A stretch of 64,000 nucleotides of DNA from Nakamurella sp. A5-74 (GTDB lineage: Bacteria > Actinomycetota > Actinomycetes > Mycobacteriales > Nakamurellaceae). The position numbers were made by a program, and so were the translations under genes. Each line of letters starts with the position of its first letter. The stretch's first letter is position 1. Shown here one piece after another: positions 16,336-24,479 of this stretch. The notes under the pieces were generated by a model. That model did not search any database. It saw only the letters and a list, made by a program, of their open reading frames with translations, and was not told where the DNA came from. The stretch spans positions 1,674,001 through 1,738,000 of the forward strand of contig NZ_CP159218.1 of assembly GCF_040438885.1 (NCBI RefSeq). Reading direction: 5' to 3'.

Positions 16336-17649
16336 ATGAAGATGACCCGAGGTGTCGTCGGCCTGGTGGCCGTCGGCGCGAGTGCAGTGCTGGTGGCCGG
16401 GTGTGCGCCGTCCAGCGATCCCGACACCGCCGGTTCGGGCTCGACCGCCGCTGCCGGCTCCTCGTCCGACCCGGCCACCATCACGGTGTGGTCGTGGCGG
16501 GTGGAGGACAAGGACGCCTACCAGAAGATCTTCGACGTGTACGAGAAGGCGCATCCGGGCGTCACCGTCGACTTCAAGCCGTTCAAGAGCACCGAGTACA
16601 ACACCATCCTGGCCACCGGTCTGGCGGGCGCCGACGGCCCGGATGTCGCCCAGGTGCGCAGCTACGGTCAGCTGCAGCCGACGGTGGCCTCGGGCTCGCT
16701 CGTCGATCTCGACGGCAAGGTGGACCTGTCGAAGTTCGACGCGAACGTCGTCAAGAGCGTGCAGGGCAAGGACGACGGCAAGATCTATGCCGTCCCACTG
16801 GCCGTGCAGACACTGCAGATGTACTACAACCAGGAGCTGTTCACGAAGGCTGGGATCAGCGCTCCGCCCACCACCTGGGCCGAGTTCACCGCAGATCTGG
16901 ACAAGTTGAAGGCGGCCGACGTGACCCCGCTGGCGGTGGGCGCCAAGGACGACTGGACGCTGCCGATCCTGCACCAGGTGTTGGCCACCCCGCGGTTCGG
17001 TGGCAGCGCGTTCCAGATGGCGGTGCTGAGCGGCGCGAAGACCTTCGGGGACCCCGACTGGGTCGCGTCGGTCGACGACGTCAAGAAGCTCGAGCAGTAC
17101 ATGCCGGAGAGCCCGACTGCTGTCGCGTACACCGATGCCCAGGCGATGTTCACCGGCGGCACCGCTGCGATGTTCCCCGGCGGATCGTTCGAGCTGGGCT
17201 ACTTCCAGAAGCAGAACCCCGACCTCAAGATGGGTGTGTTCGAGGTCCCGGCACCGGACGGCTCACCGACCGCCGGCGCCGTCACCCCCGGGTACGCCGA
17301 CGGCGCGTTCGGCGTGAACACCAAGTCGTCGAAACAGGACGCCTCGCTCGGGTTGGTGAAGTGGATGGCGACCCCGGAGTTCGGCCAGATGGTGGCCGAC
17401 GAGATCAAGCAGCTGTCCGCGGTTCCTGGCGTCACCTACACGGATCCGCTGCTCAAGCAGATGGCCGACAACTACCAGGCGGCGCCCACCCCGTACCTGC
17501 TGCTGGCCGACTTCCGGTACGGCACGCCCAGCGGCGGTGAGGTGTTCGGCAAGGGCATGCAGAGTCTGTTGCTCGGCGAGAAGGACGCCGCGACGGTGTC
17601 CGCTGATCTGCAGACCGGTATCTCGGCCTGGTTCAAGCCGACCAAGTGA
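16336..17649 (+). CDS. ABC sugar transporter substrate-binding lipoprotein
   Basis: A 437-residue extracellular binding lipoprotein of the carbohydrate (family 1) class. The signal sequence ends in the lipobox VAGC (about 20-23). The mature part starts with a Ser/Gly/Ala linker and then TITVWSWR, followed by typical elements such as GPDVAQVRSYGQLQ and GTAAMFPGGSF. The start at 16336 (MKMTRG) is chosen because GAAGGA lies upstream and the signal peptide follows at once; earlier ATGs belong to the repeat array. Its permeases are directly downstream and murQ upstream, so MurNAc, GlcNAc or muropeptide sugars are the likely cargo. Confidence 0.9.
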   Translation: MKMTRGVVGLVAVGASAVLVAGCAPSSDPDTAGSGSTAAAGSSSDPATITVWSWRVEDKDAYQKIFDVYEKAHPGVTVDFKPFKSTEYNTILATGLAGADGPDVAQVRSYGQLQPTVASGSLVDLDGKVDLSKFDANVVKSVQGKDDGKIYAVPLAVQTLQMYYNQELFTKAGISAPPTTWAEFTADLDKLKAADVTPLAVGAKDDWTLPILHQVLATPRFGGSAFQMAVLSGAKTFGDPDWVASVDDVKKLEQYMPESPTAVAYTDAQAMFTGGTAAMFPGGSFELGYFQKQNPDLKMGVFEVPAPDGSPTAGAVTPGYADGAFGVNTKSSKQDASLGLVKWMATPEFGQMVADEIKQLSAVPGVTYTDPLLKQMADNYQAAPTPYLLLADFRYGTPSGGEVFGKGMQSLLLGEKDAATVSADLQTGISAWFKPTK

Positions 17650-18650
17650 CCGCGGGTCTGACCCGGACGGACGCGGAGCCTCCGACGCTGTCCGTCCGCC
17701 GCGCTGCCGTCGGAGCCACCGGGGGACGCCGGGGCCGCGCGGGATCCGGGATGCCGCTGCGTACGGCGTTGTTGTTCGTGCTGCCCGCACTGGCGCTGTT
17801 CGGCGTGTTCATCCTGTATCCGATGTTCACCGCGTTGTCGTACTCGCTCTTCGAGTGGGGCGGCACGAAGCGTGGCGGCTTCGTCGGACTCGGCAACTTC
17901 AGCACGTTGTTCACCGCTGAGCCGTTCGTCTCCACGGTCCCGATCGCCCTGCTGCACAACGTCTTGTTCTTCCTGGGCACGATGCTCATCCAGAACACCG
18001 TCGGCCTCGGGATCGCGTTCCTGTTGTTCAGACGCAGCAGCACCCGACGTGCGCTGCAGGTGCTGTACGCGATCCCCTACCTGGTCAGCCCGATCGTCAT
18101 CGGCTATCTGTGGACGTTGCTGCTGTCGCCGGCGTTCGGACCCGTCAATGCTGCTCTGAAGGGGATCGGACTCGACGGGCTGGCACTGCCGTGGCTGGGC
18201 GATCCGGACCTCGCGATCTGGGCGGTGATCGCGATCAGCGTCTGGCAGTGGATCGGGTTCCCGGTGCTGCTCTACGGCGCAGCACTCGGTGGCATCCCCG
18301 AAGAGCTGTCGGAGGCGGCCCGGATGGACGGAGCGAGCAACTGGATGACCTTCCGGCGCATCCTGCTGCCCCTGCTCACCCCAGCGATCGGCACCGTCAG
18401 CGTGTTGACGTTCATCTTCGCGATGGAGGCCTTCGCGCTGCCGTACGCGGTTGGTGGATCCACCGGAAGTCCGGCCGGAGCCACCGATTTCATCTCCCTG
18501 GTGTTCTACCGCACCGCCTTCGAGTCGGGTGATCCGAACCGGATCGGCACCTCATCGGCGATGGCTGCGCTGTTGTTCGTGCTGATCTTCGGGGGTGCGC
18601 TGCTGGCGACCTGGGCGCTGCGCAGGGTGGAGCGGAGGGTGATGTCATGA
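17646..18650 (+). CDS. ABC sugar permease, MalF/UgpA type
   Basis: A 334-residue inner-membrane permease with six membrane segments and the EAA loop (EELSEAARMDGASNWMTFR, about 219-237) that contacts the ATPase. The GTG start overlaps the stop of the binding-protein gene by four bases (GTGA), indicating translational coupling. A cytoplasmic N-terminal stretch of about 35 residues precedes the first membrane segment. Confidence 0.9.
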   Translation: MTAGLTRTDAEPPTLSVRRAAVGATGGRRGRAGSGMPLRTALLFVLPALALFGVFILYPMFTALSYSLFEWGGTKRGGFVGLGNFSTLFTAEPFVSTVPIALLHNVLFFLGTMLIQNTVGLGIAFLLFRRSSTRRALQVLYAIPYLVSPIVIGYLWTLLLSPAFGPVNAALKGIGLDGLALPWLGDPDLAIWAVIAISVWQWIGFPVLLYGAALGGIPEELSEAARMDGASNWMTFRRILLPLLTPAIGTVSVLTFIFAMEAFALPYAVGGSTGSPAGATDFISLVFYRTAFESGDPNRIGTSSAMAALLFVLIFGGALLATWALRRVERRVMS

Positions 18651-19546
18651 CCGCGACCCTCGACCGTCCGACCCCGTCGGCACCGACCCCGCCGGATCCC
18701 CGGCAGTCGCGGCACCGACGGTCGATCACCCCGCCGGTCGGCGGCCGGATCGGCAGCACGGCGCTCTGGACCTACGCGATCATCGCGTTGATCCCGCTGC
18801 TGCTGATGGTGTGGAACTCCTTCCGCACCAACCGGGATCTGGTGACGAACCCGCTCGGCGCACCCTTCCCGCCGAACGCCTCGAGCTATCGGACCGCCTG
18901 GACCGACGGCAGCATGGCACAGTACTTCGTCAATTCGGTGATCATCACGGTCGGTGCGGTGCTGTTGTCGACCGTTGTCGCAACGATGGCCTCGTATGCG
19001 TTGGCCCGCAGCAGATCCAAGGTGATCCGGGTGATCGAGGGCCTGTTCCTGTCCGGCCTGATGATGCCGATCCATCTGGCGATCCTGCCGATCTTCTACC
19101 TGTTCGACTCGCTCGGTCTGATCAACAGCCTGTTCGGCCTGGTGCTGCTCTACGGGGCGTCGGGGGTACCGTTCTCGATCTTCGTGCTCTCGACGTTCTT
19201 CCGCCAGCTGCCGGCGGAGCTGGAGGAAGCCGCGCAGATCGACGGGGCCAACGCCTGGCAGACGTTCGTGAAGATCATGCTGCCGCTGGTGCGTCCGGCG
19301 GTGGTGACGGTGGCAGTGTTCCGCTTCGTGCCGATCTGGAACGACTTCCTGTTCCCGCTGGTGCTGCTGCGAGACTCGGACAAGTACCCGCTGCCGGTCG
19401 GGCTGACGAGCTTCTTCGCGGAGAACTCCGCGAACTACTCCGCCATCTTCGCCGGTCTGGTGATCACCACTCTCCCGCTGATCGTGCTGTTCCTGCTGGC
19501 CACCAAGCAGATCGTCGCCGGCTTGACTGCGGGGATGAGCAAGTGA
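18647..19546 (+). CDS. ABC sugar permease, MalG/UgpE type
   Basis: A 299-residue permease with six membrane segments and the EAA loop (ELEEAAQIDGANAWQTF, about 199-215). It starts in an ATGA overlap with the first permease. No ATP-binding subunit is encoded nearby, so the importer probably uses a shared MsiK-type ATPase encoded elsewhere, as is common for actinobacterial sugar importers. Confidence 0.9.
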   Translation: MTATLDRPTPSAPTPPDPRQSRHRRSITPPVGGRIGSTALWTYAIIALIPLLLMVWNSFRTNRDLVTNPLGAPFPPNASSYRTAWTDGSMAQYFVNSVIITVGAVLLSTVVATMASYALARSRSKVIRVIEGLFLSGLMMPIHLAILPIFYLFDSLGLINSLFGLVLLYGASGVPFSIFVLSTFFRQLPAELEEAAQIDGANAWQTFVKIMLPLVRPAVVTVAVFRFVPIWNDFLFPLVLLRDSDKYPLPVGLTSFFAENSANYSAIFAGLVITTLPLIVLFLLATKQIVAGLTAGMSK

Positions 19547-19560
19547 TCCGCTGACGTGCG

Positions 19561-20475
19561 ATGAGCATCGTTGTCGGGGTGGACGTTGGCGGTTCGGGGC
19601 TGCGCTGCGTCGTGGTCCGCGACGATGTCCGCGACGGGGTGCGGTCCGCTCCCGGCATCCGAATCGGCAGCGGTGGGGTCTCCTTGCCCGCGTTGGTGGA
19701 GACGGTGCGCGGATTCCTGCCTGCTGATGAGCGGATCGACGCGCTGACCTTTGCTGCGCGGTCGTTCACCACGCTCGCCGACCCCGACGAGATGCTGGCC
19801 GCGGTGGTCGGCCTCGGCGCTGCGCGTTCGGTGCTCTGTGCTGACGCGGTCTCGTCCCTGGTCGGGGCGCTGGGCGCGGTACGGCCGGGTGCGGTGATCG
19901 CGGTCGGCACCGGCGCGATCGGTTTCGGCACCGACTTCGCCGGCGCGCATCGGCGGGTGGACGGCTGGGGACATGTGTTGGGGGACAGGGGCTCTGCCGC
20001 CTGGCTCGGTTGCGAGACCCTGCGACGACTGTTGGTCGCGGTCGATCTGGGGCACCCGACCGGTGCGTTGCTGTCGGCAGCGCAGGAGCACTTCGGTCCG
20101 GTGATGGCCTGGTCCCGTCAGGTGATGACCCGTGATGACGCCCCAGCCCTGCTGGGTGCGTTCGCTCCACGAGTGACTGCGCTGGTCGATGAGGATCCGC
20201 TCGCGGCAACGCTGTGCGCCGAGGCGGGTGGTCTGCTGGCTGCGACGCTGCTGGCCGCGTCCGAGCCGCTGCCGGATGACGCGGTGCTCAGCTGGACTGG
20301 CGGGCTGTTGTCGTCGGCCGCAGTGCGTGAGCCCTTCGAGGCTGCTGTGGCCGCGGCCGGGCGCCGGTTGACTCCGCCGGTGGGCGGTTCGCTCGACGGC
20401 GCCGTGCTGCTCGCGGAGGCGGTGGCGGTGGGGGAGTCGCCGGCGGCGTTCGCGCCCTATCTGATGCTGGGCTGA
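19561..20475 (+). CDS. BadF/BadG-type sugar kinase (N-acetylhexosamine kinase-like)
   Basis: A 304-residue ASKHA-fold kinase. The phosphate-1 loop is VGVDVGGSGLR (4-14), the phosphate-2 region is GTGAIGFG (about 120-127), and WGHVLGDRGSAAWLG (about 139-153) matches the family's substrate-side motif. Relatives include N-acetylglucosamine kinases. With MurR, MurQ and a sugar importer upstream, phosphorylation of imported MurNAc or GlcNAc is the likely job. It starts 15 bases after the last permease stop and probably belongs to the same operon. Confidence 0.82.
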   Translation: MSIVVGVDVGGSGLRCVVVRDDVRDGVRSAPGIRIGSGGVSLPALVETVRGFLPADERIDALTFAARSFTTLADPDEMLAAVVGLGAARSVLCADAVSSLVGALGAVRPGAVIAVGTGAIGFGTDFAGAHRRVDGWGHVLGDRGSAAWLGCETLRRLLVAVDLGHPTGALLSAAQEHFGPVMAWSRQVMTRDDAPALLGAFAPRVTALVDEDPLAATLCAEAGGLLAATLLAASEPLPDDAVLSWTGGLLSSAAVREPFEAAVAAAGRRLTPPVGGSLDGAVLLAEAVAVGESPAAFAPYLMLG

Positions 20476-20487
20476 TCGCACGCTGTT

Positions 20488-20595
20488 CGAGCGACGCAGG
20501 AGACGAGACCGGAGCGTCTTCACCTGCGCCGGTCGGGCGGCTGTTCGGTGGTCGGGCGGCTGTCTCGGCGGTCGAGCGACGAAGGAGTCGAGACC
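20488..20595 (+). repeat. REP-like dispersed repeat pair (GAGCGACG.AGGAG.CGAGAC)
   Basis: CGAGCGACGCAGGAGACGAGACC (20488 onward) and TCGAGCGACGAAGGAGTCGAGACC (from about 20572) share one motif. GGTCGGGCGGCTGT is duplicated between them (about 20531 and 20550). The reverse-complement form (TCTCGACTCGCTCCTTCGTCGCTCG type) recurs in the 22.8-23.3 kb spacer. Such short dispersed motifs are typical intergenic repeats of high-GC actinobacteria. Confidence 0.65.
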
Positions 20596-20710
20596 GGTCC
20601 GGATCATCACGGGGCTCTCTACGCGACATGCCAATCCTTGTGGCCTGCACTGAGGCCGTTCGCTCGATGAGCGGCCGGTTACCAACGTTTCCGGGCCGCC
20701 ATGCGTCAGA

Positions 20711-21289
20711 GTGGGTATGGGCCGACGGGCGGGGGTGCAGGAAGTGGCAGAGCACGTGATGCCGGTCGACGATCCCGTCGAGCCCGCAGAGTTCTTCGCT
20801 GCCTCCCTCGACCGGCTGGTCCGCGTCGCCTTGCTGTTGACGGGCAACAGCGCAAGTGCCGAAGATCTGGTGATGACGGCCGTCTCGAAGTGTCTGCCTC
20901 GGTGGTCGTCGATCCGCGGCGCGCCGCTGCCGTACGTGCGGCAGGCGGTGCTGCGGGAGTTCCTGTCGACCGTTCGCCGCCGATCCGTCGTGGACGAACG
21001 ACCCACCGACCGGGTGCCGGAGAGTGCCACTGCCGATTCGCACGAGCGCGCGATGCTGCGGGCTGACCTGTTCTCGGCGCTCGAGGCGCTCCCGCCGCGG
21101 CAACGCGCGGTGGTGGTGCTCCGGTTCTTCGAGGACCTGACCGGAGCGCAGATCGCCGAGGTGCTGGGCATCTCGGTGGGCACGGTGCGATCGCAGCTGC
21201 ACGACGGACTGGCGGCGCTGCGCGCGGCGGCGCCGCAGACCCTCGGCGAATATCTGCAGATCTCCGGCGACGAGGAGTCGAGGCCATGA
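20711..21289 (+). CDS. ECF RNA polymerase sigma factor, SigE-like subgroup
   Basis: A 192-residue extracytoplasmic-function sigma factor with region 2 (about 28-95; LVRVALLLTGNSASAEDLV) and region 4 (about 125-178; ALPPRQRAVVVLRFFEDLTG, then the recognition helix GISVGTVRSQLHDGL). It redirects RNA polymerase to its own promoters. The next gene starts in an ATGA overlap and encodes a membrane protein, the usual place of an anti-sigma factor or sensor. The GTG at 20711 is a plausible start, but downstream GTG/ATG codons are possible. Confidence 0.85.
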   Translation: MGMGRRAGVQEVAEHVMPVDDPVEPAEFFAASLDRLVRVALLLTGNSASAEDLVMTAVSKCLPRWSSIRGAPLPYVRQAVLREFLSTVRRRSVVDERPTDRVPESATADSHERAMLRADLFSALEALPPRQRAVVVLRFFEDLTGAQIAEVLGISVGTVRSQLHDGLAALRAAAPQTLGEYLQISGDEESRP

Positions 21290-22752
21290 ATGAGCAACGG
21301 CTGCGCGAGCTGATGAGCGACTCGGTCGACGGCGCAGAGGCGTCGGACACGTTGCGCGCCAGGGTGTCCGCAGCTGTCGAGGGAATGCGTGTGCGCCGTC
21401 GCACGACGGTCCGCGGCTGGATCGCGGTCGGTGGTGCGGGTCTGGCTGCTGCTGCCGTGTTGCTCGCGGTACCGCTGATCCGTGCCCCTGAGTCCGCTCC
21501 GCCGGGGCCTGGGAACGGGGTTGTTACGGCATCAACCGGTGTCACGCCGGTCGACGATGTGGAGGACGTCCTGGGGGGCGACACCTGGTACGGGGTCGCC
21601 ATCGTCGCGCAGGGGAAGAGCTTGGCTTTGAGCGCGCCGCAGCCTGCCGAGGATTCCATGCGCATCAAGCTCGATGGCAATGGCCTGAGCGGCTACGACG
21701 GGTGTCACTGGTTCAACGCCGCAAGAGCCCTGCTAGAGAGTGCACCCTCCAACACCGTTGCCCTGACCGTGACGGCCAATTCCTGCGGGCCGGATCCGGT
21801 CGGGTCCAAGGAGTTCTACGATGCGCTGAAGTCCGGGCCCAAATCCTGGGTCCTTGACCGGGGTCTGCTGGTGCTGACCTCCGGGAGCATCGAGATCAGC
21901 TTCAGCAAGGATCGGACAGCCCGACCCCCGTCGAGCGCGACTGTGTTGTCGTCCGAGCAGGACGTTGTCGATTTCATCGGAACCTCGACCTGGTACGCGG
22001 CAGCGATCTTCACGAATGGTCAAGCAGTGGACCTCGCGAAACCACTTTCAGCCGAGCAAGCCATGCGGCTGCGAATCGTAGGAAACAGCATCGAGGCGTA
22101 CGACGGGTGCGGCTGGATCGGCGCTGACGTTTCCATTGTCACCAGCAACTCGTCCGTCCCCGCACAATTGAGTTACGCCGGCACGGAATGCTCACCACCC
22201 CCAGGAGGTCAGTCGGAGTTCTATGCGGCTCTGCAGGAGGGGTCGAAATCATGGTCAATGATGGGTGGCGATCTGGTGCTTCGAGCGGGCATATACGAGG
22301 TGACCTTCGACTCGACACCATCGACGCAGCTCATCGTCGCTGCGCCGTCCCGGCAGGATGTGGCGCGGCTGCTCGGCTCGAAGACCTGGTACGTCACCAA
22401 GATTCTCACGAACAGTGAGCCGATCGCCATCTCTCGGCCGGTGGACCCGGAGCAGGCGATGCGTCTGCAACTCTCACGGACCGGCATGCAGGGCTACGAC
22501 GGATGCAATTGGATCGGTACGAGTGCAGCCTTGATGTCGAGTGGAGCTCCAACGACCGTAGCGCTCAGTCAGAATGGCCGATTGTGCGAGCCGACACCGG
22601 CGGGGCAGAAGGAGTTCATGGTCGCCCTGCAGGCGCGGGACAAGTGGTGGTTTGTCAATCGGGGTGGGGTCGTGCTGCAGGCGGCCGGCTACGAGATCAC
22701 CTTCAACGCTTCCGCGCTGCCGCCGAGCGCTGCAACCAGCAGCACGGGCTGA
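21286..22752 (+). CDS. Membrane-anchored protein with three META-like repeats, partner of the ECF sigma factor
   Basis: A 488-residue protein. A cytoplasmic N-terminus (1-43, RLRELMSDSVDGAEASDTLR, resembling short anti-sigma tails) precedes one membrane segment (about 44-68). The extracytoplasmic part holds three repeats of about 125 residues. Each has a DTWY/STWY/KTWY start (about residues 99, 226, 360), a MRxxLxxxxxxGYDGC core and a closing Cys (SC, EC or LC) about 40 residues on. This layout resembles the META (HslJ-like) domain, where GYxGCN is typical. The pair of Cys per repeat could form a disulfide. ATGA overlap with the sigma gene suggests it controls that factor; this is an inference. 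Confidence 0.7.
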   Translation: MNEQRLRELMSDSVDGAEASDTLRARVSAAVEGMRVRRRTTVRGWIAVGGAGLAAAAVLLAVPLIRAPESAPPGPGNGVVTASTGVTPVDDVEDVLGGDTWYGVAIVAQGKSLALSAPQPAEDSMRIKLDGNGLSGYDGCHWFNAARALLESAPSNTVALTVTANSCGPDPVGSKEFYDALKSGPKSWVLDRGLLVLTSGSIEISFSKDRTARPPSSATVLSSEQDVVDFIGTSTWYAAAIFTNGQAVDLAKPLSAEQAMRLRIVGNSIEAYDGCGWIGADVSIVTSNSSVPAQLSYAGTECSPPPGGQSEFYAALQEGSKSWSMMGGDLVLRAGIYEVTFDSTPSTQLIVAAPSRQDVARLLGSKTWYVTKILTNSEPIAISRPVDPEQAMRLQLSRTGMQGYDGCNWIGTSAALMSSGAPTTVALSQNGRLCEPTPAGQKEFMVALQARDKWWFVNRGGVVLQAAGYEITFNASALPPSAATSSTG

Positions 22753-23274
22753 GCCGTTCCGCGGTCTCGTCACGCTCGTGCCTCGCTGCTCGACAACCGG
22801 AGAACTGGGCAGCGGCTGGTCGAGCGACGGGATCTCGGCTCGCCGGTGCTCACTCGATCACGGGCGCGGTGCGAGTGACCAGGATGTGGCCCTCGAGCGG
22901 CATTTGCGCAGGGGCGCCTGGGGTTTCGGCGGTCGAGGTCCATTTTCTCGTCACCGGGTCTGAACCAGTGACGGGATCTCGACTCGCTCCTTCGTCGCTC
23001 GCTCGATCGCCGAGGATGGGCGCACGCCGACGACCTGGTCCGTTTTTTGTGATTCCCGCGATCCGCGGTGAACTGGGGGCGAGATGCTGAGTGACCAGGA
23101 TGTGGCCCTCGAGCGGCATTTGCGCAGGGGCGCCTGCGGTTTCGGCGGTCGAGGTCCATATTCTCGTCACCGGGTCTGAACCAGTGACGGGATCTCGACT
23201 GGCTCCTCCGTCGCTCGCTCAAGCACTGTGTGGCCGCGGGATCTCGTCTCCTGCGTCGCTCGATCAGTGAGGGA
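22753..23274 (+). repeat. Gene-free spacer with a 132-bp direct duplication and REP-like motifs
   Basis: No supported gene lies here. The stretch 22873-23004 is repeated at 23089-23220 with four mismatches, at an offset of 216 bp. Each copy ends with a GATCTCGACT(C/G)GCTCC(T/C)TCG-type REP motif, and a further copy (GATCTCGTCTCCTGCGTCG) follows at about 23239. The core GAGTGACCAGGATGTGGCCC is unexplained. Frames reading through it give only repetitive Arg/Ser/Pro-rich peptides. Confidence 0.8.
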
Positions 23275-23940
23275 TCAGGGGCCGCCGCGCCAGTGGTCGA
23301 TGCGGTGGTGGTCGGGGGAGAAGCCGTGTTCAACGCCCCAGAGCACGGCCTGCGTCCGGCTCTCCACCTCGATCTTGCGGTAGACGCTGCGGATGTAGGA
23401 CTTCACCGTGTTCGGGCTCAGGTAGGTCAGCTTCGCCACCTCGGCGTTGCTCTTGCCCTGGGTGATGAGGGCGAGGATCTCTGCCTCGCGGTCGGTGATG
23501 CCGTGCAGCCGACCGGGCCAGTCGAGGGCGGGTGAGGAACGGGCGCGTCCCGGCGGATCGTTGAACACCGTCTCGCCTGCATGCACCGCCTCGAGCGCCG
23601 CCACCAGGGCTGCGGCGGGCAGAGTCTTGGACAGATAGCCGTCGGCACCCTTGTCCCGTGCGGTCTCGATGAGACCGGGTGCGAAGTTCCAGGTGTAGAC
23701 CACGACCTTCCGCGCCCGCTCACTGCGGACCAGGACCTCGATCTCTTCGTGATCGGCCTCGGGCTGGGCGAACGAGTCGTACAACGCGATGTCGACAGTG
23801 TCCTCGAGGGGCTTGTTCGCGTCGATCTCGGACACCAGCACCCGGTCGCGGTAGCGGTCGAGCATGCTCGCGACCCCGGTGAGCACCACGTCGTAGTCGT
23901 CGATCAGTGCGATGAGGATCGGCAGCTTCGCGGAGGTCAT
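23275..23940 (-). CDS. Orphan NarL/LuxR-family response regulator
   Basis: A 221-residue regulator. The receiver domain (about 8-125) has the acidic pair in IALIDDYDVV (D14, D15), a candidate phosphorylation aspartate in DIALYDSF and the conserved Lys in YLSKTLP. The C-terminal LuxR helix-turn-helix (about 150-205) has GITDREAEILALITQGKSN and LSPNTVKSYIRSVY. No histidine kinase is nearby. The shared promoter region with the GlsB-like gene holds two CCCYTAGGGG-type palindromes, which are good candidates for its operators. Confidence 0.88.
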   Translation of the reverse strand: MTSAKLPILIALIDDYDVVLTGVASMLDRYRDRVLVSEIDANKPLEDTVDIALYDSFAQPEADHEEIEVLVRSERARKVVVYTWNFAPGLIETARDKGADGYLSKTLPAAALVAALEAVHAGETVFNDPPGRARSSPALDWPGRLHGITDREAEILALITQGKSNAEVAKLTYLSPNTVKSYIRSVYRKIEVESRTQAVLWGVEHGFSPDHHRIDHWRGGP

Positions 23941-23954
23941 GGTTCCACGTTAAC

Positions 23955-23987
23955 CCCCTTAGGGGTGTACTGCACCAGCCCTAGGGG
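23955..23987 (+). promoter_or_regulatory. Twin palindromic operator (CCCYTAGGGG)
   Basis: CCCCTTAGGGG (23955-23965) and CCCTAGGGG (23979-23987) have centres about 22 bp apart, two helical turns. They lie just upstream of the response-regulator start on the minus strand and of the GlsB-like gene on the plus strand. Autoregulation and control of the membrane gene are inferred. Confidence 0.55.
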
Positions 23988-24067
23988 TGCCATTGTTCAT
24001 GGATAGGGCCGACGAGCTGTCAGCCACCGTCACGCACCGGACCGGTGCCTCGAACCAAGGAGCACTC

Positions 24068-24346
24068 ATGCTCGGACTCATCGTCACCCTCATCGTCGTC
24101 GGACTCATCGCGGGCGCTCTCGCTCGCCTGCTCGTCCCCGGCAAGCAGAACATCAGCATCGCGATGACCATCGTGCTCGGAATCGTCGGCTCGTTCATCG
24201 GCGGATTCCTGGGCTACCTGATCTTCCACAAGGACGCCCAGGACGGCTTCTTCCAGCCCGCCGGCCTCATCGGTTCGATCATCGGCGCTGTCATCGCGCT
24301 GCTGATCTACACCCGCGTGGGCAACCGGAGCCGCGTCAGCCGCTGA
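24068..24346 (+). CDS. GlsB/YeaQ/YmgE-family small membrane protein
   Basis: A 92-residue protein with three hydrophobic helices (about 3-24, 32-52, 66-86), LVPGKQNIS between the first two and SxxGAVIALLIYT at the end: the transglycosylase-associated (GlsB/YeaQ/YmgE) family, linked to envelope stress responses. The ATG at 24068 follows AAGGAG with normal spacing; the frame is open further upstream but without a ribosome site. It is divergent from the response regulator across the twin palindromes, so it is a likely regulatory target. Confidence 0.85.
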   Translation: MLGLIVTLIVVGLIAGALARLLVPGKQNISIAMTIVLGIVGSFIGGFLGYLIFHKDAQDGFFQPAGLIGSIIGAVIALLIYTRVGNRSRVSR

Positions 24347-24362
24347 CCGTCCTTCCAGGTCC

Positions 24363-24385
24363 GCTGGCCGCCGTCCAAGGCCAGC
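24363..24385 (+). terminator. Hairpin after the GlsB-like gene
   Basis: GCTGGCC (24363-24369) pairs with GGCCAGC (24379-24385) around a nine-base loop, 16 bases after the stop codon. It is short and has no T-tract. Confidence 0.5.
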
Positions 24386-24399
24386 GTCCCGTGACTTGG

Positions 24400-24461
24400 A
24401 ACGGCCCCTCGATCCGCATTCCCCGCAGCAGTCCGGCGGGAACGTGGGACGAGGGGCCGTT
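24400..24461. terminator. Bidirectional terminator between glsB-like and prfB
   Basis: A perfect 12-bp stem (AACGGCCCCTCG at 24400-24411 with CGAGGGGCCGTT at 24450-24461) encloses an inner TTCCCCGC/GCGGGAA stem. A short T-run follows on the plus strand (GTTTCG). It lies between convergent genes. Confidence 0.8.
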
Positions 24462-24479
24462 TCGCGTCGTGCGGAAGGG

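Noticed and set aside
22770-23333. A minus-strand reading frame with a repeated Arg/Ser/His-rich block
   Set aside because: The peptide repeat only mirrors the 132-bp DNA duplication; there is no ribosome site, no fold-like sequence, and REP motifs fill the region.
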